A stretch of DNA of 64,000 nt from Sinorhizobium sp. B11 (GCA_039725955.1 CP091034.1:2356001-2420000), one strand, 5' to 3'. Positions 52,253 to 61,002 are shown, numbered from the stretch's first letter. Numbers and translations: made by a program. The notes: generated from the letters alone by a model not told the origin.

Positions 52253-52665
52253 CCGATTGATAATTCTCCATATTGTCTCGTTACTGCAAATTCCCATCGC
52301 CATGTGGAAATCTTCTTTAGATTCAGGCACCTTTTTGTCGATGAATGGCTGGTCGCCCAAAAATAAAAATAGAGAGAATACCTCGATCCACGGGCGTTTG
52401 AAGGCATCCTGAAGACCGTCGCTGCTCTTTTCGAAGACACTTCGAAGAAACCGACCCACGCAGCCGCGGTTTCGCGAAATGGTGGATATTTTCTTTTGGT
52501 ACTGACAAAAGATAAGCCTCGCTCGTGATCGATCCTTTGGCCTACAGCCCCTGATTTTCATGCTATTCGCGCAGCTTCCCGGAAAATCCCAGACAATCCC
52601 GCATTTTCCGGATTTCGGTGTCAGACAACAGCCTTCGTGTTTTCATTGCCGTTGCGAACAGAAAC
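52253..52665. other. 413-bp region with a possible gene remnant
   Basis: Directly after the 52252 stop, the same frame continues protein-like (CLVTANSHRHVEIFF, HLFVDEWLVAQK), interrupted by TAA and TAG near 52370, then EYLDPRAFEGILKTVAALFE up to a stop at 52526. This could be a decayed gene. An open frame on the minus strand (52148-52561) is not convincing. Otherwise I see nothing here. Confidence 0.35.
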
Positions 52666-54006
52666 TCACGCCTGCGGCGTGATGTTCTGGTTGAGACGAA
52701 ACAGGTTGTGCGGATCGAGCCGCGTCTTCAGGCGCGCAAGACGCTGGTACTTTTCCGCGCCATAGGCATCCAGGGCGACGACCGAGCCGGCATCGGCCTG
52801 CTCGTTGACGTAGTTGCCCGCCATCGAGAGTTTCGAAAGCGATTTACCGGTGGTCCGCCCCCAGGCAATGCAGCGCTCGTCATCGGCAGCGTCGTCCCAG
52901 ACCGGCTCTGCAATCCAGTAATAGCCTGCTCCTCTTCCCGTATAGGCCGTTGCGTCGTCCGCGATGTCGGAGATGGCTCCGCCGAGTTGGATCGCATAGA
53001 CCTCGGAATCCGGCGTTGGCGCATCGGCGACCGAGAGCAGCATCGTATCGATTGCTTCATCGCTGACATCGGACCAGAAGCCGCCCTTGCAATAATATCG
53101 CCGCGACCAGGCGAAGTGCTCGTCGTTGCGGCTCTGGAGGGTAAGATAGGGCAGCCTGTCGATGCTCCCGACGCCGCCATCGGCCAGCACGCCGAAAGGC
53201 GACAGGGCCGCGTGGGCAAGGGCATCATCTCCCGACCAGACCGTCGTCACGTTCAGACCCGTGGCGGTGACGGTGAAGCTGAGGGTAAAGTCGCGCGGCT
53301 GACCATGCGTCCGGTCGCGCAGCGCCAGCAGGGCTTGCCGCATGCTGGCCGCAGGATAATCCCATCGGCCGACCGCGATGGAAGCAAGCGGATGCATCCT
53401 GAACTTGAACCGCGTCACGACGCCAAAGTTGCCGCCGCCGCCGCGAATGCCCCAGAAGAGTTCGGGGTCGGACGTTTCGCTGGCCCAGACGACATCGCCG
53501 GCAGCGGTCACGATCTCCGCGCCGAGCAGGCTGTCGATGGTCAGGCCATATTTCCTGCTCATCCATCCCATGCCGCCGCCGAGGGTCAGGCCCGCCACAC
53601 CCGTATGTGAAATCACGCCGGCCGGCACCACATACCCTTCAGGAACAGTGGCGCGATCGAGATCACCAAGCAATGCCCCGCCGCCGACCTCGATCGTGCG
53701 CGCCTCCCGATCGATCGTGATCGCCGCCAGTTCGGAAAGATCGAGGACAAGTCCGTCATCGCAGGTCGAAAATCCCGGAAGACTGTGGCCGCCGCCGCGC
53801 ACCGCAAGCAGAGCGCGCGATGCAGCCGCCGCATGTACCGCTTTCCTGACGTCATCGACGCTTCGCGGGCGGACGATCGCGGCAGGCCGCCGATCGGCGA
53901 CGCCATTCCATACCTTGCGGTAGCGTTCGTAATCCTGATGGTCCGCAGTGATGACAGGGCAGCCGTGCCCGACCAGAGAAAGTTCCCTCAGCAGCAAATT
54001 GGACAT
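52666..54006 (-). CDS. FAD-binding oxidase, berberine-bridge/6-hydroxynicotine-oxidase type
   Basis: 446 residues of the FAD_binding_4/BBE family: VRPRSVDDVRKAVHAAAAS, LLAVRGGGHSLPGFSTCDDGLVLDLS (the His likely forms the covalent FAD bond), VGGGALLGDLDRATVPEGYVVPAGVISHTGVAGLTLGGGMGWMSRKYGL, then a substrate domain and a C-terminal YGAEKYQRLARLKTRLDPHNLFRLNQNI. The family's second covalent Cys (in a GxCPTVG-type motif) is absent, so mono-covalent flavin is expected. Substrates are often sugars, alkaloid-like or aromatic compounds. The ATG at 54006 starts the conserved part. It stands 230 bp from the ArsR gene. Confidence 0.9.
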   Translation of the reverse strand: MSNLLLRELSLVGHGCPVITADHQDYERYRKVWNGVADRRPAAIVRPRSVDDVRKAVHAAAASRALLAVRGGGHSLPGFSTCDDGLVLDLSELAAITIDREARTIEVGGGALLGDLDRATVPEGYVVPAGVISHTGVAGLTLGGGMGWMSRKYGLTIDSLLGAEIVTAAGDVVWASETSDPELFWGIRGGGGNFGVVTRFKFRMHPLASIAVGRWDYPAASMRQALLALRDRTHGQPRDFTLSFTVTATGLNVTTVWSGDDALAHAALSPFGVLADGGVGSIDRLPYLTLQSRNDEHFAWSRRYYCKGGFWSDVSDEAIDTMLLSVADAPTPDSEVYAIQLGGAISDIADDATAYTGRGAGYYWIAEPVWDDAADDERCIAWGRTTGKSLSKLSMAGNYVNEQADAGSVVALDAYGAEKYQRLARLKTRLDPHNLFRLNQNITPQA

Positions 54007-54235
54007 GGCGCGTCCCCCAACGTCGCACAACCTCCGGCACATACTGACCCGATCCCGGGCATCAGTCGACCGAAAAATCAGACGTCACTAATATGCCATC
54101 CGGCCTACGTTAATGTGACGACCTTCGATGAAGAGGATCTGATCTCGATGGGTTTGGGCGCCCTCGCCGGCTGGCAGCCGTGCAACCGTCCAGCACACCC
54201 GTCAGGCGAAGGCCAGACAGCAACGGCCAGGGAAA

Positions 54236-54580
54236 TCAGCCTACGTTCGCGACATCGGTGGGCTGTCCGTAGGCGCTCAGGATGGCCCTGACGAGGCCGG
54301 GGAAGCGTTCCTCCACTTCCTGGCAGCGCGAGTGGTTGCGCATCTCCACGCCCTGACGTTCGCCGCGGATGAGGCCAGCCTCGCGCAGCACCTTCATATG
54401 TTGCGACAGCGATGATTTGGGGATGACGCGCCCGCCGAGTTTGGAAAGCGCAGCGCAGGTGCCGCTGGAGCCGAGCCCCGCGATCTGTGCGAAGATCGCC
54501 ACGCGCTCCGGATCGGAGAGCGCATAAAGGATCGCTTCCGGCTTCAAGTCCTCGATGGCTGGATGAAAGAGCGGTCTCAT
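54236..54580 (-). CDS. ArsR-family regulator
   Basis: 114 residues: a winged helix with ILYALSDPERVAIFAQIAGLG, the recognition helix in PKSSLSQHMKVLREAGLIRGERQG and a short tail. The metal-binding ELCVCDL motif of arsenic-type sensors is absent, so it may sense another signal (redox or a small molecule), as in the HTH_20 group. It is divergent from the SDR gene at 54687 and a palindrome lies in the gap, so that gene is the likely target. Confidence 0.88.
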   Translation of the reverse strand: MRPLFHPAIEDLKPEAILYALSDPERVAIFAQIAGLGSSGTCAALSKLGGRVIPKSSLSQHMKVLREAGLIRGERQGVEMRNHSRCQEVEERFPGLVRAILSAYGQPTDVANVG

Positions 54581-54616
54581 GAATTTGATATAGGGCTACT
54601 TGAAATCGAGATCAAC

Positions 54617-54642
54617 AGTTCCGAATTTCTGAACTATGGAAC
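54617..54642. promoter_or_regulatory. Palindromic operator in the arsR-SDR gap
   Basis: AGTTC (54617-54621) and GAACT (54631-54635) form an inverted repeat, and GTTCC...GGAAC (54618-54642) another, in the 106-bp divergent gap. The position is right for control of both genes by the ArsR protein. Confidence 0.6.
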
Positions 54643-54686
54643 AATGCCGTCAAACCCGGCGGCAATCCAGGTCGAAAGGAACTGAT

Positions 54687-55433
54687 ATGTCTAAGCTTGC
54701 TGGAAAAGTCGCCGTCGTGACGGGAGCCTCCAAGGGGATCGGCGCTGCGATTGCCAAGGCACTCGCCGCTGAAGGTGCAAAAGTGGTGGTGAACTACGCC
54801 TCGAGCAAGGCGGGTGCAGACGCAGTCGTCGAGGCGATCGCTGCCGCCGGCGGCAAGGCAGTCGCGGTGCAGGGCGATGTTTCCAAGGCGGAACAGGCAA
54901 AGGGATTGATCGACGCCGCGGTCAGGGAATATGGCCGTCTCGACGTATTGGTCAACAATTCCGGCGTCTACGAATTCGGCGCGATCGAAGAGATCACCGA
55001 GGAACACTATCACCGCCAGTTCAACGTGAACGTTCTCGGCCTGCTGCTGACCACCCAGGCCGCCGTCAAGCATATTGGCGAGGGCGGCAGCATCATCAAC
55101 ATCTCCTCCGTGGTAACAAGCCTCACTCCGCCTGCCTCGGCCGTCTATACCGGCACCAAGGGCGCCGTGGACGCCATCACCGGCGTGCTTGCCAAGGAGC
55201 TCGGCCCGCGCAAGATCCGTGTCAACGCCGTCCTCCCCGGCATCGTCGAGACCGAGGGCACGCACACCGCAGGCGTCATCGGATCGGATTTCGAGAGCAA
55301 CGCGGTCGCCCAGACCCCGCTCGGTCGTATCGGCCAGCCCAACGACATCGCCACGATCACGACCTTCCTCGCTTCCGATGATGCCGGCTGGCTGACCGGC
55401 GAAAAATTGGTCGCCGCCGGCGGTTTCCACTGA
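54687..55433 (+). CDS. SDR family oxidoreductase
   Basis: 248 residues with canonical motifs: VVTGASKGIGAAIAKALAAEG, NNSGVYEFG (the usual NNAG with Ser), the SSVVTS active-site Ser region, YTGTKGAV (YxxxK) and PGIVETEG. The phospholipid-like basic residue after the glycine loop (NYASSKAG) fits an NADP(H)-dependent 3-ketoacyl-reductase-like enzyme. The ATG at 54687 is preceded by AGGAACTGAT. It is divergent from the ArsR regulator, which probably controls it, and a hairpin follows its stop. Confidence 0.92.
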   Translation: MSKLAGKVAVVTGASKGIGAAIAKALAAEGAKVVVNYASSKAGADAVVEAIAAAGGKAVAVQGDVSKAEQAKGLIDAAVREYGRLDVLVNNSGVYEFGAIEEITEEHYHRQFNVNVLGLLLTTQAAVKHIGEGGSIINISSVVTSLTPPASAVYTGTKGAVDAITGVLAKELGPRKIRVNAVLPGIVETEGTHTAGVIGSDFESNAVAQTPLGRIGQPNDIATITTFLASDDAGWLTGEKLVAAGGFH

Positions 55434-55450
55434 TCGCCTGTTGATAGCGG

Positions 55451-55472
55451 GCGTGCCCTTTCACGGGCACGC
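55451..55472. terminator. Hairpin after the SDR gene
   Basis: GCGTGCCC (55451-55458) pairs perfectly with GGGCACGC (55465-55472) with a six-base loop, 17 bp past the SDR stop and before the convergent GNAT gene. No T-tract. Confidence 0.65.
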
Positions 55473-55545
55473 ACCCTGCCCCGGCTTCGTCCAAGGGCGA
55501 TCGCACCAGGGGACTATCGATGCGGGCACTCCTGAAATCGGCGTC

Positions 55546-56100
55546 TCACATGGCCTGACCGGCGATGCAGCCGAACATCCTGAAATCGTGAAACGCGTTT
55601 TTGAACCACGCTTTCTGGCGGAGCGTCCCCTCATAGCGGAACCCGGCCTTTTCCAGAACACGGTCCGATGCCGTATTGCCGGGCAAGGTCCATGCCTCGA
55701 TCCGGTTCAGGGAGAAGTGATCAAATCCGCATCTCGTGACGGCCCTCACCGCTTCGGTCATCAGCCCGTTTCCCCAGACCGAAGGGTGCAATTCGTAGCC
55801 GAGCTCGGCCCATTTCCAATGCTTGTCGATAGTGTTGAACCTGATGGCGCCGAGAAGCCGGCCCGAGACGCGATCCTCCATGATCCAGGCGCAGCCCTTT
55901 CCCTTGGCATGGGCCTCGCACATCCATTTTATCGAGCGTCGGGTCTGGGCTATTTTCGGGGCATCCGGCCAATTCGAAAAGCGGGTAACCTCCGGGATCA
56001 GGATAAGCTCGTGGAAATCGTCGCAGTCGCCCATATCGGGCGAGCGCAACTTCAACCTGTCTGTGAGGAGCAGAGGAAAACCGCTTTTCGAATGTCCCAT
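55546..56100 (-). CDS. GNAT N-acetyltransferase (RimJ/RimL-like)
   Basis: About 184 residues. The RimJ/RimL pattern is seen in LTDRLKLRSPDMGDCDDFHELI, GRLLGAIRFNTIDKHWKWAELGYELHPSVWGNGLMTEAV (acetyl-CoA loop with WGNG) and NRIEAWTLPGNTASDRVLEKAGFRYEG. It transfers an acetyl group from acetyl-CoA, perhaps to a protein N-terminus or small amine. Start 56100 is not backed by a strong ribosome site. It begins 8 bp after the decapeptide-repeat gene on the same strand and is probably its operon partner. Confidence 0.88.
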   Translation of the reverse strand: MGHSKSGFPLLLTDRLKLRSPDMGDCDDFHELILIPEVTRFSNWPDAPKIAQTRRSIKWMCEAHAKGKGCAWIMEDRVSGRLLGAIRFNTIDKHWKWAELGYELHPSVWGNGLMTEAVRAVTRCGFDHFSLNRIEAWTLPGNTASDRVLEKAGFRYEGTLRQKAWFKNAFHDFRMFGCIAGQAM

Positions 56101-56107
56101 GGCAGGA

Positions 56108-56611
56108 TCAGGACGCCTGCGATTTTCTGTAGGCCGCAACGATCTCTTCGAGCGGCACCCCGTCGAGCATGGCGCCAGGCATGCGGCAGTTCGAAAAGGT
56201 GACGCCTGAGAGATTGATGTTCTGGAACTGTGATCCCGACAGATTGACGTCGTTCACGTACCAGCCGGTCATGTTGCTGTCGTTGAATTTCGCACCGGAA
56301 AAATTGATCTGGTTGAACCATGTTCCCGTGAGATTGGCATCGTTGAAACGTGATCCCGACAGGTCGGTGTCATTGACATCGAGCCTTTGCGTCGTCCGAT
56401 GCAGCATAATCTCGTCGCCGACGACCGAGAAGAGCAGCGGCTTGTCGCCCGCATCCTGCCCGACCGCAGCAGAAAGGGTGTTCCAATCCTTCACGCCGAA
56501 TTGCTTTGCAATCAGTTCCAGGCAATCGCTGTGAGACAGCTCGATCTTGCGATCGCTGAGAGCCTGCCGCAGGGCTTTCGCCATGCCCTTGATACCAAGT
56601 GTCCTGAGCAT
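56108..56611 (-). CDS. Protein with seven 10-residue (pentapeptide-pair) repeats
   Basis: 167 residues. Residues ~10-50 match the small helical glyoxalase-associated N-terminal domain (AKALRQALSDRKIELSHSDCLELIAKQFGVKDWNTLSAA). Residues 80-149 are seven consecutive decapeptides, each of the form (N/D)xxNLxGxxF such as NDANLTGTWF and NQINFSGAKF, equal to 14 pentapeptides, which should form a right-handed beta helix. The repeats are also visible in the DNA (units of about 30 bp). GGAGGA lies before the ATG at 56611. Pentapeptide proteins can mimic DNA or scaffold; no such role is shown here. Confidence 0.85.
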   Translation of the reverse strand: MLRTLGIKGMAKALRQALSDRKIELSHSDCLELIAKQFGVKDWNTLSAAVGQDAGDKPLLFSVVGDEIMLHRTTQRLDVNDTDLSGSRFNDANLTGTWFNQINFSGAKFNDSNMTGWYVNDVNLSGSQFQNINLSGVTFSNCRMPGAMLDGVPLEEIVAAYRKSQAS

Positions 56612-56844
56612 TCCAGTTCCTCCAGGGCAATCAAAACGTCAGAGCTCACATTGCTGACCGACTGCCGAAGGGCTGGAAGTCGAAGGGGGTATCAAAAGTG
56701 TTTTCACCATACCAGGTTTGGCGTGAGCGGCTGGCAACACAAGGCCTTGGCGAAATTACTACCTGCCGCCCCGCAATTGTCAACAAGCCGGAAAGGCCTG
56801 CTTTGCCGATCCTTTCAAGGCACCGGCCCCGGCCTGCCCGATGA

Positions 56845-57429
56845 TTATCCGAGCCGGCCGGCAGCCCGCAGCGCCAGAAGGATCGACGAGACATGAAGGG
56901 CCTGCCCGATCAGGCCGGACTGCAATCCGTCCAGCACCTCTGGTATCGGAAGGGCATGAACGGTCAGGCCCTCCTCGCCGGCATCGAGCCTTTGCTGATA
57001 TCTGGGCTCGGCGCCGGTCGCGAGAAAGGTGTGAAGACGGTTCGTGTGTGAGGCCGGGTTCGGATAAAGCGTGCTGACCAATTGCCAGTTCTCGGCAATG
57101 TAGCCGGTCTCCTCTTCCAGTTCGCGGCGGGCTGCCTTTTCACTGTCGATATCCTGCTCGTCGAGGCCGCCGCCCGGTATTTCCAGGAAGAACCTGCCTG
57201 CCGCATGCCGATACTGGCGAACAAGCAGGAGGCGATCGTCGGTGGTGATCGCGACGATGTTGATCCAGTCGGGATAGGACAGCACGTAATAGGGAGAAAT
57301 CCTCACGCCGCCCGACGTCAGGCAGTCGTCGGCCCGCAAATTCAGCCACCGATCCTGCAGGATCGCCGTGGATTTGATCACCGTCCAGCCGTCGTCCTCC
57401 ATTCGAAAATTCTCCCGCTTCGAACTCAT
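56845..57429 (-). CDS. Nudix hydrolase, ADP-ribose pyrophosphatase-like
   Basis: 194 residues. The Nudix box is at residues ~94-117 (GGGLDEQDIDSEKAARRELEEETGY), preceded by RQYRHAAGRFFLEIP, and followed by LYPNPASHTNRLHTFLA. The pattern PGG-(x)-ExxEEE/ARREL and the surrounding sequence match ADP-sugar pyrophosphatases (NudF/AdpP). It cleaves ADP-ribose or similar ADP-sugars to AMP and sugar phosphate in the cytoplasm. A weak start (ATG at 57429) follows a GATCG stretch. It stands alone before a hairpin repeat. Confidence 0.9.
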   Translation of the reverse strand: MSSKRENFRMEDDGWTVIKSTAILQDRWLNLRADDCLTSGGVRISPYYVLSYPDWINIVAITTDDRLLLVRQYRHAAGRFFLEIPGGGLDEQDIDSEKAARRELEEETGYIAENWQLVSTLYPNPASHTNRLHTFLATGAEPRYQQRLDAGEEGLTVHALPIPEVLDGLQSGLIGQALHVSSILLALRAAGRLG

Positions 57430-57446
57430 CGATCCCGAAGACTAAA

Positions 57447-57491
57447 GCATGTCGCGCAAAACTGTGCAGCGGTTTTGCGGCAACGACATGC
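57447..57491. repeat. Nested hairpin repeat, rhizobial intergenic type
   Basis: Two nested inverted repeats: GCATGTCG (57447-57454) with CGACATGC (57484-57491), and CGCAAAAC (57455-57462) with GTTTTGCG (57472-57479). The flanking text (GTAAAAACAAAGACCT) is typical of a repeat that I recall as common between genes in Rhizobium. It may fold in RNA and serve as a terminator or mRNA-processing site. Confidence 0.7.
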
Positions 57492-57653
57492 GTAAAAACA
57501 AAGACCTGAAACGCGGCAGGCGGATCTGGAGGATCGCGACGCGCTTTAGGTCGATGCGCACCGGTCGGCCATGGCTCATGCCTTGCGAAATTCATTGCAG
57601 TTTTCGGTTGGCGTGTGGGAGTTTGCGTCAGTGGAAATCGGGCGCGAATCCAG

Positions 57654-58418
57654 ATGGCGGCAGGTCTCACCAAGCTTGAGAAATACTTCATTCCCTCCGG
57701 CGAGCCGGATGCCCGACTGGAGATTGTCGCGGCAAGGGCCCGGCGCGAAGGACCATATCCGACCATCGTCTTCAACCATGGCTCAACCGGACGCGGCCAC
57801 AACAAGTCCTTCTATACGAGAACCGCTAGCCCGGCTGTCGTGGCGAACCATTTCGTCGAACGGGGCTGGATGATCCTCTTTCCGCAGCGTCGGGGCAGAG
57901 GCAAATCGGGCGGAGCCTATGGCGAGGGACTTGCTCCTGACGGTTCCGGCTATTCCTGCAATGTCGAAATCGCCATTGCCGGCTTCGAGCGCGCCGTCGA
58001 GGATATGGATGCTGTCGTGCGCCATCTGCGCGAGCGGCCCGATGTGGAGCAGAGCCGGCTTGTCATCGCCGGCGTCTCGCGCGGCGGCATCCTGTCGATC
58101 GCCTATGCGGGCATGCGCCCGGGGATCTTCCGGGGTGCCGTCAATTTCAACGGCGGCTGGCTCGGCAGAGGCTGCGCCAATCATGAGATCGTCAACCCGG
58201 CGATCTTCGAACGCGGAGCACCGGCCGGGATTTCGACGCTCTGGCTGCACGGCACCCATGACCAGTACTATCGGATCGAGCACTGCCGGGGAAATTTCGA
58301 AAGGTTCCGCTCGGCGGGCGGACAAGGGAAATTCATCGCAGCGGCCGCGGGCCATGCCCTGATGTTCAAGCCGGCATTATGGGCGAACCATCTCGATCAA
58401 TACATGGAGAGTCTATAG
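57654..58418 (+). CDS. Alpha/beta hydrolase (prolyl-oligopeptidase/dienelactone type)
   Basis: 254 residues with no signal peptide. Motifs are TIVFNHGSTGRG, LFPQRRGRGKSGG, a GVSRGGILSIAYA nucleophile elbow (Ser in GVSRG), LWLHGTHDQYYRIEH (Asp) and AAAGHALMF (His). The start is uncertain: the ATG at 57654 is used, with a GTG at 57615 in frame. It is a cytoplasmic serine hydrolase of unknown substrate and stands between the hairpin repeat and the DUF4168 gene. Confidence 0.87.
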   Translation: MAAGLTKLEKYFIPSGEPDARLEIVAARARREGPYPTIVFNHGSTGRGHNKSFYTRTASPAVVANHFVERGWMILFPQRRGRGKSGGAYGEGLAPDGSGYSCNVEIAIAGFERAVEDMDAVVRHLRERPDVEQSRLVIAGVSRGGILSIAYAGMRPGIFRGAVNFNGGWLGRGCANHEIVNPAIFERGAPAGISTLWLHGTHDQYYRIEHCRGNFERFRSAGGQGKFIAAAAGHALMFKPALWANHLDQYMESL

Positions 58419-58569
58419 CCGCTGGGCCGCCAGACAGGATGTCGATCCTCCCTTTGCTCAGCGGCGATGGAGGGAGACAGGCCAGGATGGTGCTGACCTC
58501 GCCCCAGATCGAGGTGTATTCCTCGACGTAATCCTCTGCAATTCAAGGATTATGCAGAAACGCGCAGCC

Positions 58570-59019
58570 CTATTGCTGCTGCTGCGCCGGCGGCGGGGTG
58601 CCGATCTTTTCCAGAACCTTCTTGGCGAGAGCCGGGTCGCTCTGTGCGGCCGTCAGGATCGACGAGTATTCCTCGACAGAGATGTCCTTGGAGGCTTCGA
58701 CGGTGTCGACCATCTGCTTCTTGGCTTCTTCCTGCAGCTTCTGCTTCGAAGCCTCGTCCTTCGTCGCGCCGATCTTGGCCGAATATTCCTTCCTGACCTT
58801 GTCGACCTGCAGATAGGCAACGGCAAAGGCCTCGATTTTCTGATCGCTGACGGGTGCGGCTGCACCATTGTCGCCGCTCTGCCCCTGCATCGGCGCCTGG
58901 CCCTGTGCCGACGGCTGCTGTTGCGCCTGGGCCATCTCCTCGGCGGATGCCGGGCTGAGAGCAAGCAGGCTGAAGACCACAGCGGTCATCGTTGCGACGG
59001 GTGTGTAACGAGTGATCAT
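58570..59019 (-). CDS. DUF4168-family exported protein
   Basis: About 149 residues. A Sec signal (TAVVFSLLALSPASA) is followed by a Gln/Ala-rich linker (AQAQQQPSAQGQAPMQGQ) and a DUF4168 domain: VSDQKIEAFAVAYLQVDKVRKEYSAKI, ASKDISVEEYSSILTAAQSDPALAKKVLEKI. The domain is a small helix pair with no known activity; it is frequent in Rhizobiales periplasmic proteins. The second ATG (59019), six bases after AAGGA, is preferred over the first at 59025. The C-terminus is PPPAQQQQ. Confidence 0.87.
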   Translation of the reverse strand: MITRYTPVATMTAVVFSLLALSPASAEEMAQAQQQPSAQGQAPMQGQSGDNGAAAPVSDQKIEAFAVAYLQVDKVRKEYSAKIGATKDEASKQKLQEEAKKQMVDTVEASKDISVEEYSSILTAAQSDPALAKKVLEKIGTPPPAQQQQ

Positions 59020-59185
59020 AGTCATTCCTTTTCACGTGCATGATTTGATCGGCAGCAGGACCGCCTCGGTCGATCGCTCAGCCGCTGGGGGCCGGCGAGG
59101 TCGCAACGATGGACCGCCAAGAGGGCACGGTGCGGCGGTGGCGGGGCAATTTGCTGACGATTGAGCGGCAGCTTTGTGTCAGGGA

Positions 59186-60334
59186 TCAGCCTGCAAGCGT
59201 CAGCCAGTCGCCGATCGTTGTCCCATGATGCCGCGTGGAACGCTGGGCCGGAACAGCCGGGCGCTCGGTTGCCACGGTCTTGCGGATTTCACGCGGGCTC
59301 ACTCCGAATTCGTGGCTGAAGGCGCGCGTGAAATTGGCGGCGACGGCAAAACCTGCGGCCTCCGCAATCTCGGAGATCGGCCTGCTGTCGGCCGGGTTGC
59401 TCAGGTCCGCATAGGCCTGCAGCAGCCGCCGCTTGCGGATATAGTTCAGCACTCCGCCGCTCGCTTCGAACAGCTGGTAGAGCCGTGTGCGCGAGATGCC
59501 CACGGCGCGGCAGATGGCGTCGGGCGTCAGATTCTCCGATTGCAGGTTGAGATGAATGTAGCGATGCGCCCGCTCCATTATTCCCATGCCGGTCTGCATC
59601 TGCCCCGCATCCGACCTCATGGACGCGGCAGCACATGCGACGACCATGTCGGCGATCGTCTGGATGATGCGCGGCACCTCCCCGGTCGTCAGGCTGCTGA
59701 GCTTCGTTTCCAGGCCGGCGATATAACTGACGAGCAATTCAGCCAGGCTGCCGGACAGAAGCGTGTTGTTGGCGCCCTGGAGGATGCTTGCATCGACGGC
59801 CAGCAGTTCATAGGGCAGGAAGACGAGCACGGCGACGCTATCGGTCATGCGCCCGCGATAGGGATAACCGAGAGATCTGAAAAACACCTCGCCGGCAGCC
59901 GTTTCCGTGACGTGACGGCTGACCTCGGTCCAGATCCGGCCGCTGCGAAGCAGGCCGACATTCCAGTGGTCGATCGGGCTTGAACGCAGCATGGATTGAT
60001 CGCGGATATAGCCATGCGCCTGTGTATGCTGCTGCACGATCAGCATGCTGCCGAGATGCCAGCCGGTCTGTTCGGCAAGAAACCCATCCTCGGGCGATTT
60101 TCCGTCCGGCAGACGCACATCCACGAGCGGCGCCATATGCGCGCGCCAAGCCTGGAACTGGTCTTTCGCCGGCAGATCTTTCGTCGAGAAACGCAAGGGT
60201 ACCAGCGCAGGCGCGACATCCGCACGCAGCTCCTTCTCCGCGGCCGGCTCGCGCGGCCACCGCCGCCGCTCCAGATGGGCCGGCCACGCCTGCCCCGCAG
60301 CGGGGTCATCTCCAGATCCAGAACCCGTAGCCAT
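59186..60334 (-). CDS. AraC-family regulator, AraC-binding-like N-domain
   Basis: About 382 residues. The C-terminal AraC HTH pair is LTPDAICRAVGISRTRLYQLFEASGGVLNYIRKRRL and PISEIAEAAGFAVAANFTRAFSHEFGVSPREIRKT. The N-terminal ~230 residues hold an effector or oligomerisation domain (FSTKDLPAKDQFQAWRAHMAPL to TEVSRHVTETAAGEVFFRSLGYPY) that matches the AraC_binding_2 group. The ATG at 60334 has GGAGGG five bases ahead. No enzyme gene is next to it; it stands between the DUF4168 gene and a long gap. Confidence 0.88.
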   Translation of the reverse strand: MATGSGSGDDPAAGQAWPAHLERRRWPREPAAEKELRADVAPALVPLRFSTKDLPAKDQFQAWRAHMAPLVDVRLPDGKSPEDGFLAEQTGWHLGSMLIVQQHTQAHGYIRDQSMLRSSPIDHWNVGLLRSGRIWTEVSRHVTETAAGEVFFRSLGYPYRGRMTDSVAVLVFLPYELLAVDASILQGANNTLLSGSLAELLVSYIAGLETKLSSLTTGEVPRIIQTIADMVVACAAASMRSDAGQMQTGMGIMERAHRYIHLNLQSENLTPDAICRAVGISRTRLYQLFEASGGVLNYIRKRRLLQAYADLSNPADSRPISEIAEAAGFAVAANFTRAFSHEFGVSPREIRKTVATERPAVPAQRSTRHHGTTIGDWLTLAG

Positions 60335-61002
60335 CCAATCCCTCCAGCGTGCCAACCGATCCGACCGGGCCGTTGAAATCGAAAATGAACAATCGCTTAT
60401 TTACAGCAAGATCGCCACCGGAAACCGCCCTGGCCGGGAATCGGCGCGCGGTCACCCCTTTAAGTTGTTTATCATAATCCCTTTGGAGCAGAAATGTACG
60501 CAACGATAATTTTCAGGACGGGCGGATAACGACAATTGCGCCCCATGGCTGTATTTAAATAAGCACGGTCAATTCCCTGATGGAGACGGAATAGACCGGA
60601 ATATTTCACCTGACAGCGCCCGACAGGGACGGAGCAGCTCCAGGTGAAGCGGCAAGAACCCAAGTAAAAACACAAGGATATGAAGAGGCAGTCATGAACT
60701 GCCCGGGAAATATTCGTGCGCGTTCTGCATAGGCTTCGGCCATTGCGGAAACTCTTCGTCACACAACCCGCAGCCGTCAAAAAGAATACTTATAACCGGC
60801 TACGGAGTCTTCCTTGATCACTCGACTGGGGGAGGATCGAGGCGATCGCTGGCAAGGCCATGTGAGGCGAAGTGAGGGGTTGCGCGCAAGCTCAGGCGCT
60901 TGAGTCTATGCGTATGAGCCTGACGCTGACGCGCAACCCCATTCTATCGAACCTTGAGAATTCTGATGCGAGCTGCCCGGTCATGGGCAAACGGAGGCTA
61001 AG
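60335..61002. other. 668-bp gap containing one structured element
   Basis: No protein gene is convincing; an open frame on the minus strand (60472-60780) is Cys- and Arg-rich and implausible. The gap contains the promoter of the araC-type gene and, near 60876-60940, a strong nested hairpin upstream of the 66-aa gene. Confidence 0.55.
60876..60940 (+). ncRNA. Candidate structured leader RNA or small RNA
   Basis: GGGGTTGCGCG (60876-60886) pairs perfectly with CGCGCAACCCC (60930-60940), and inside this TCAGGC (60892-60897) pairs with GCCTGA (60918-60923). This gives a ~65-nt nested stem-loop beginning 127 bp upstream of the ATG at 61003. It has no downstream T-tract, so it is either a leader structure or part of a small RNA. 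No known RNA family was recognised. Confidence 0.35.

Noticed and set aside
52148..52561. A 137-aa open frame on the minus strand in the gap after the membrane protein
   Set aside because: It overlaps the end of the membrane protein gene, has no ribosome site and no domain pattern; a remnant on the plus strand explains the sequence better.
52618..53610. A 330-aa open frame on the plus strand
   Set aside because: It is antisense to the FAD-binding oxidase, which shows full family motifs.
60472..60780. A 102-aa open frame on the minus strand
   Set aside because: Cys- and Arg-rich, no ribosome site, no recognisable pattern; probably chance.
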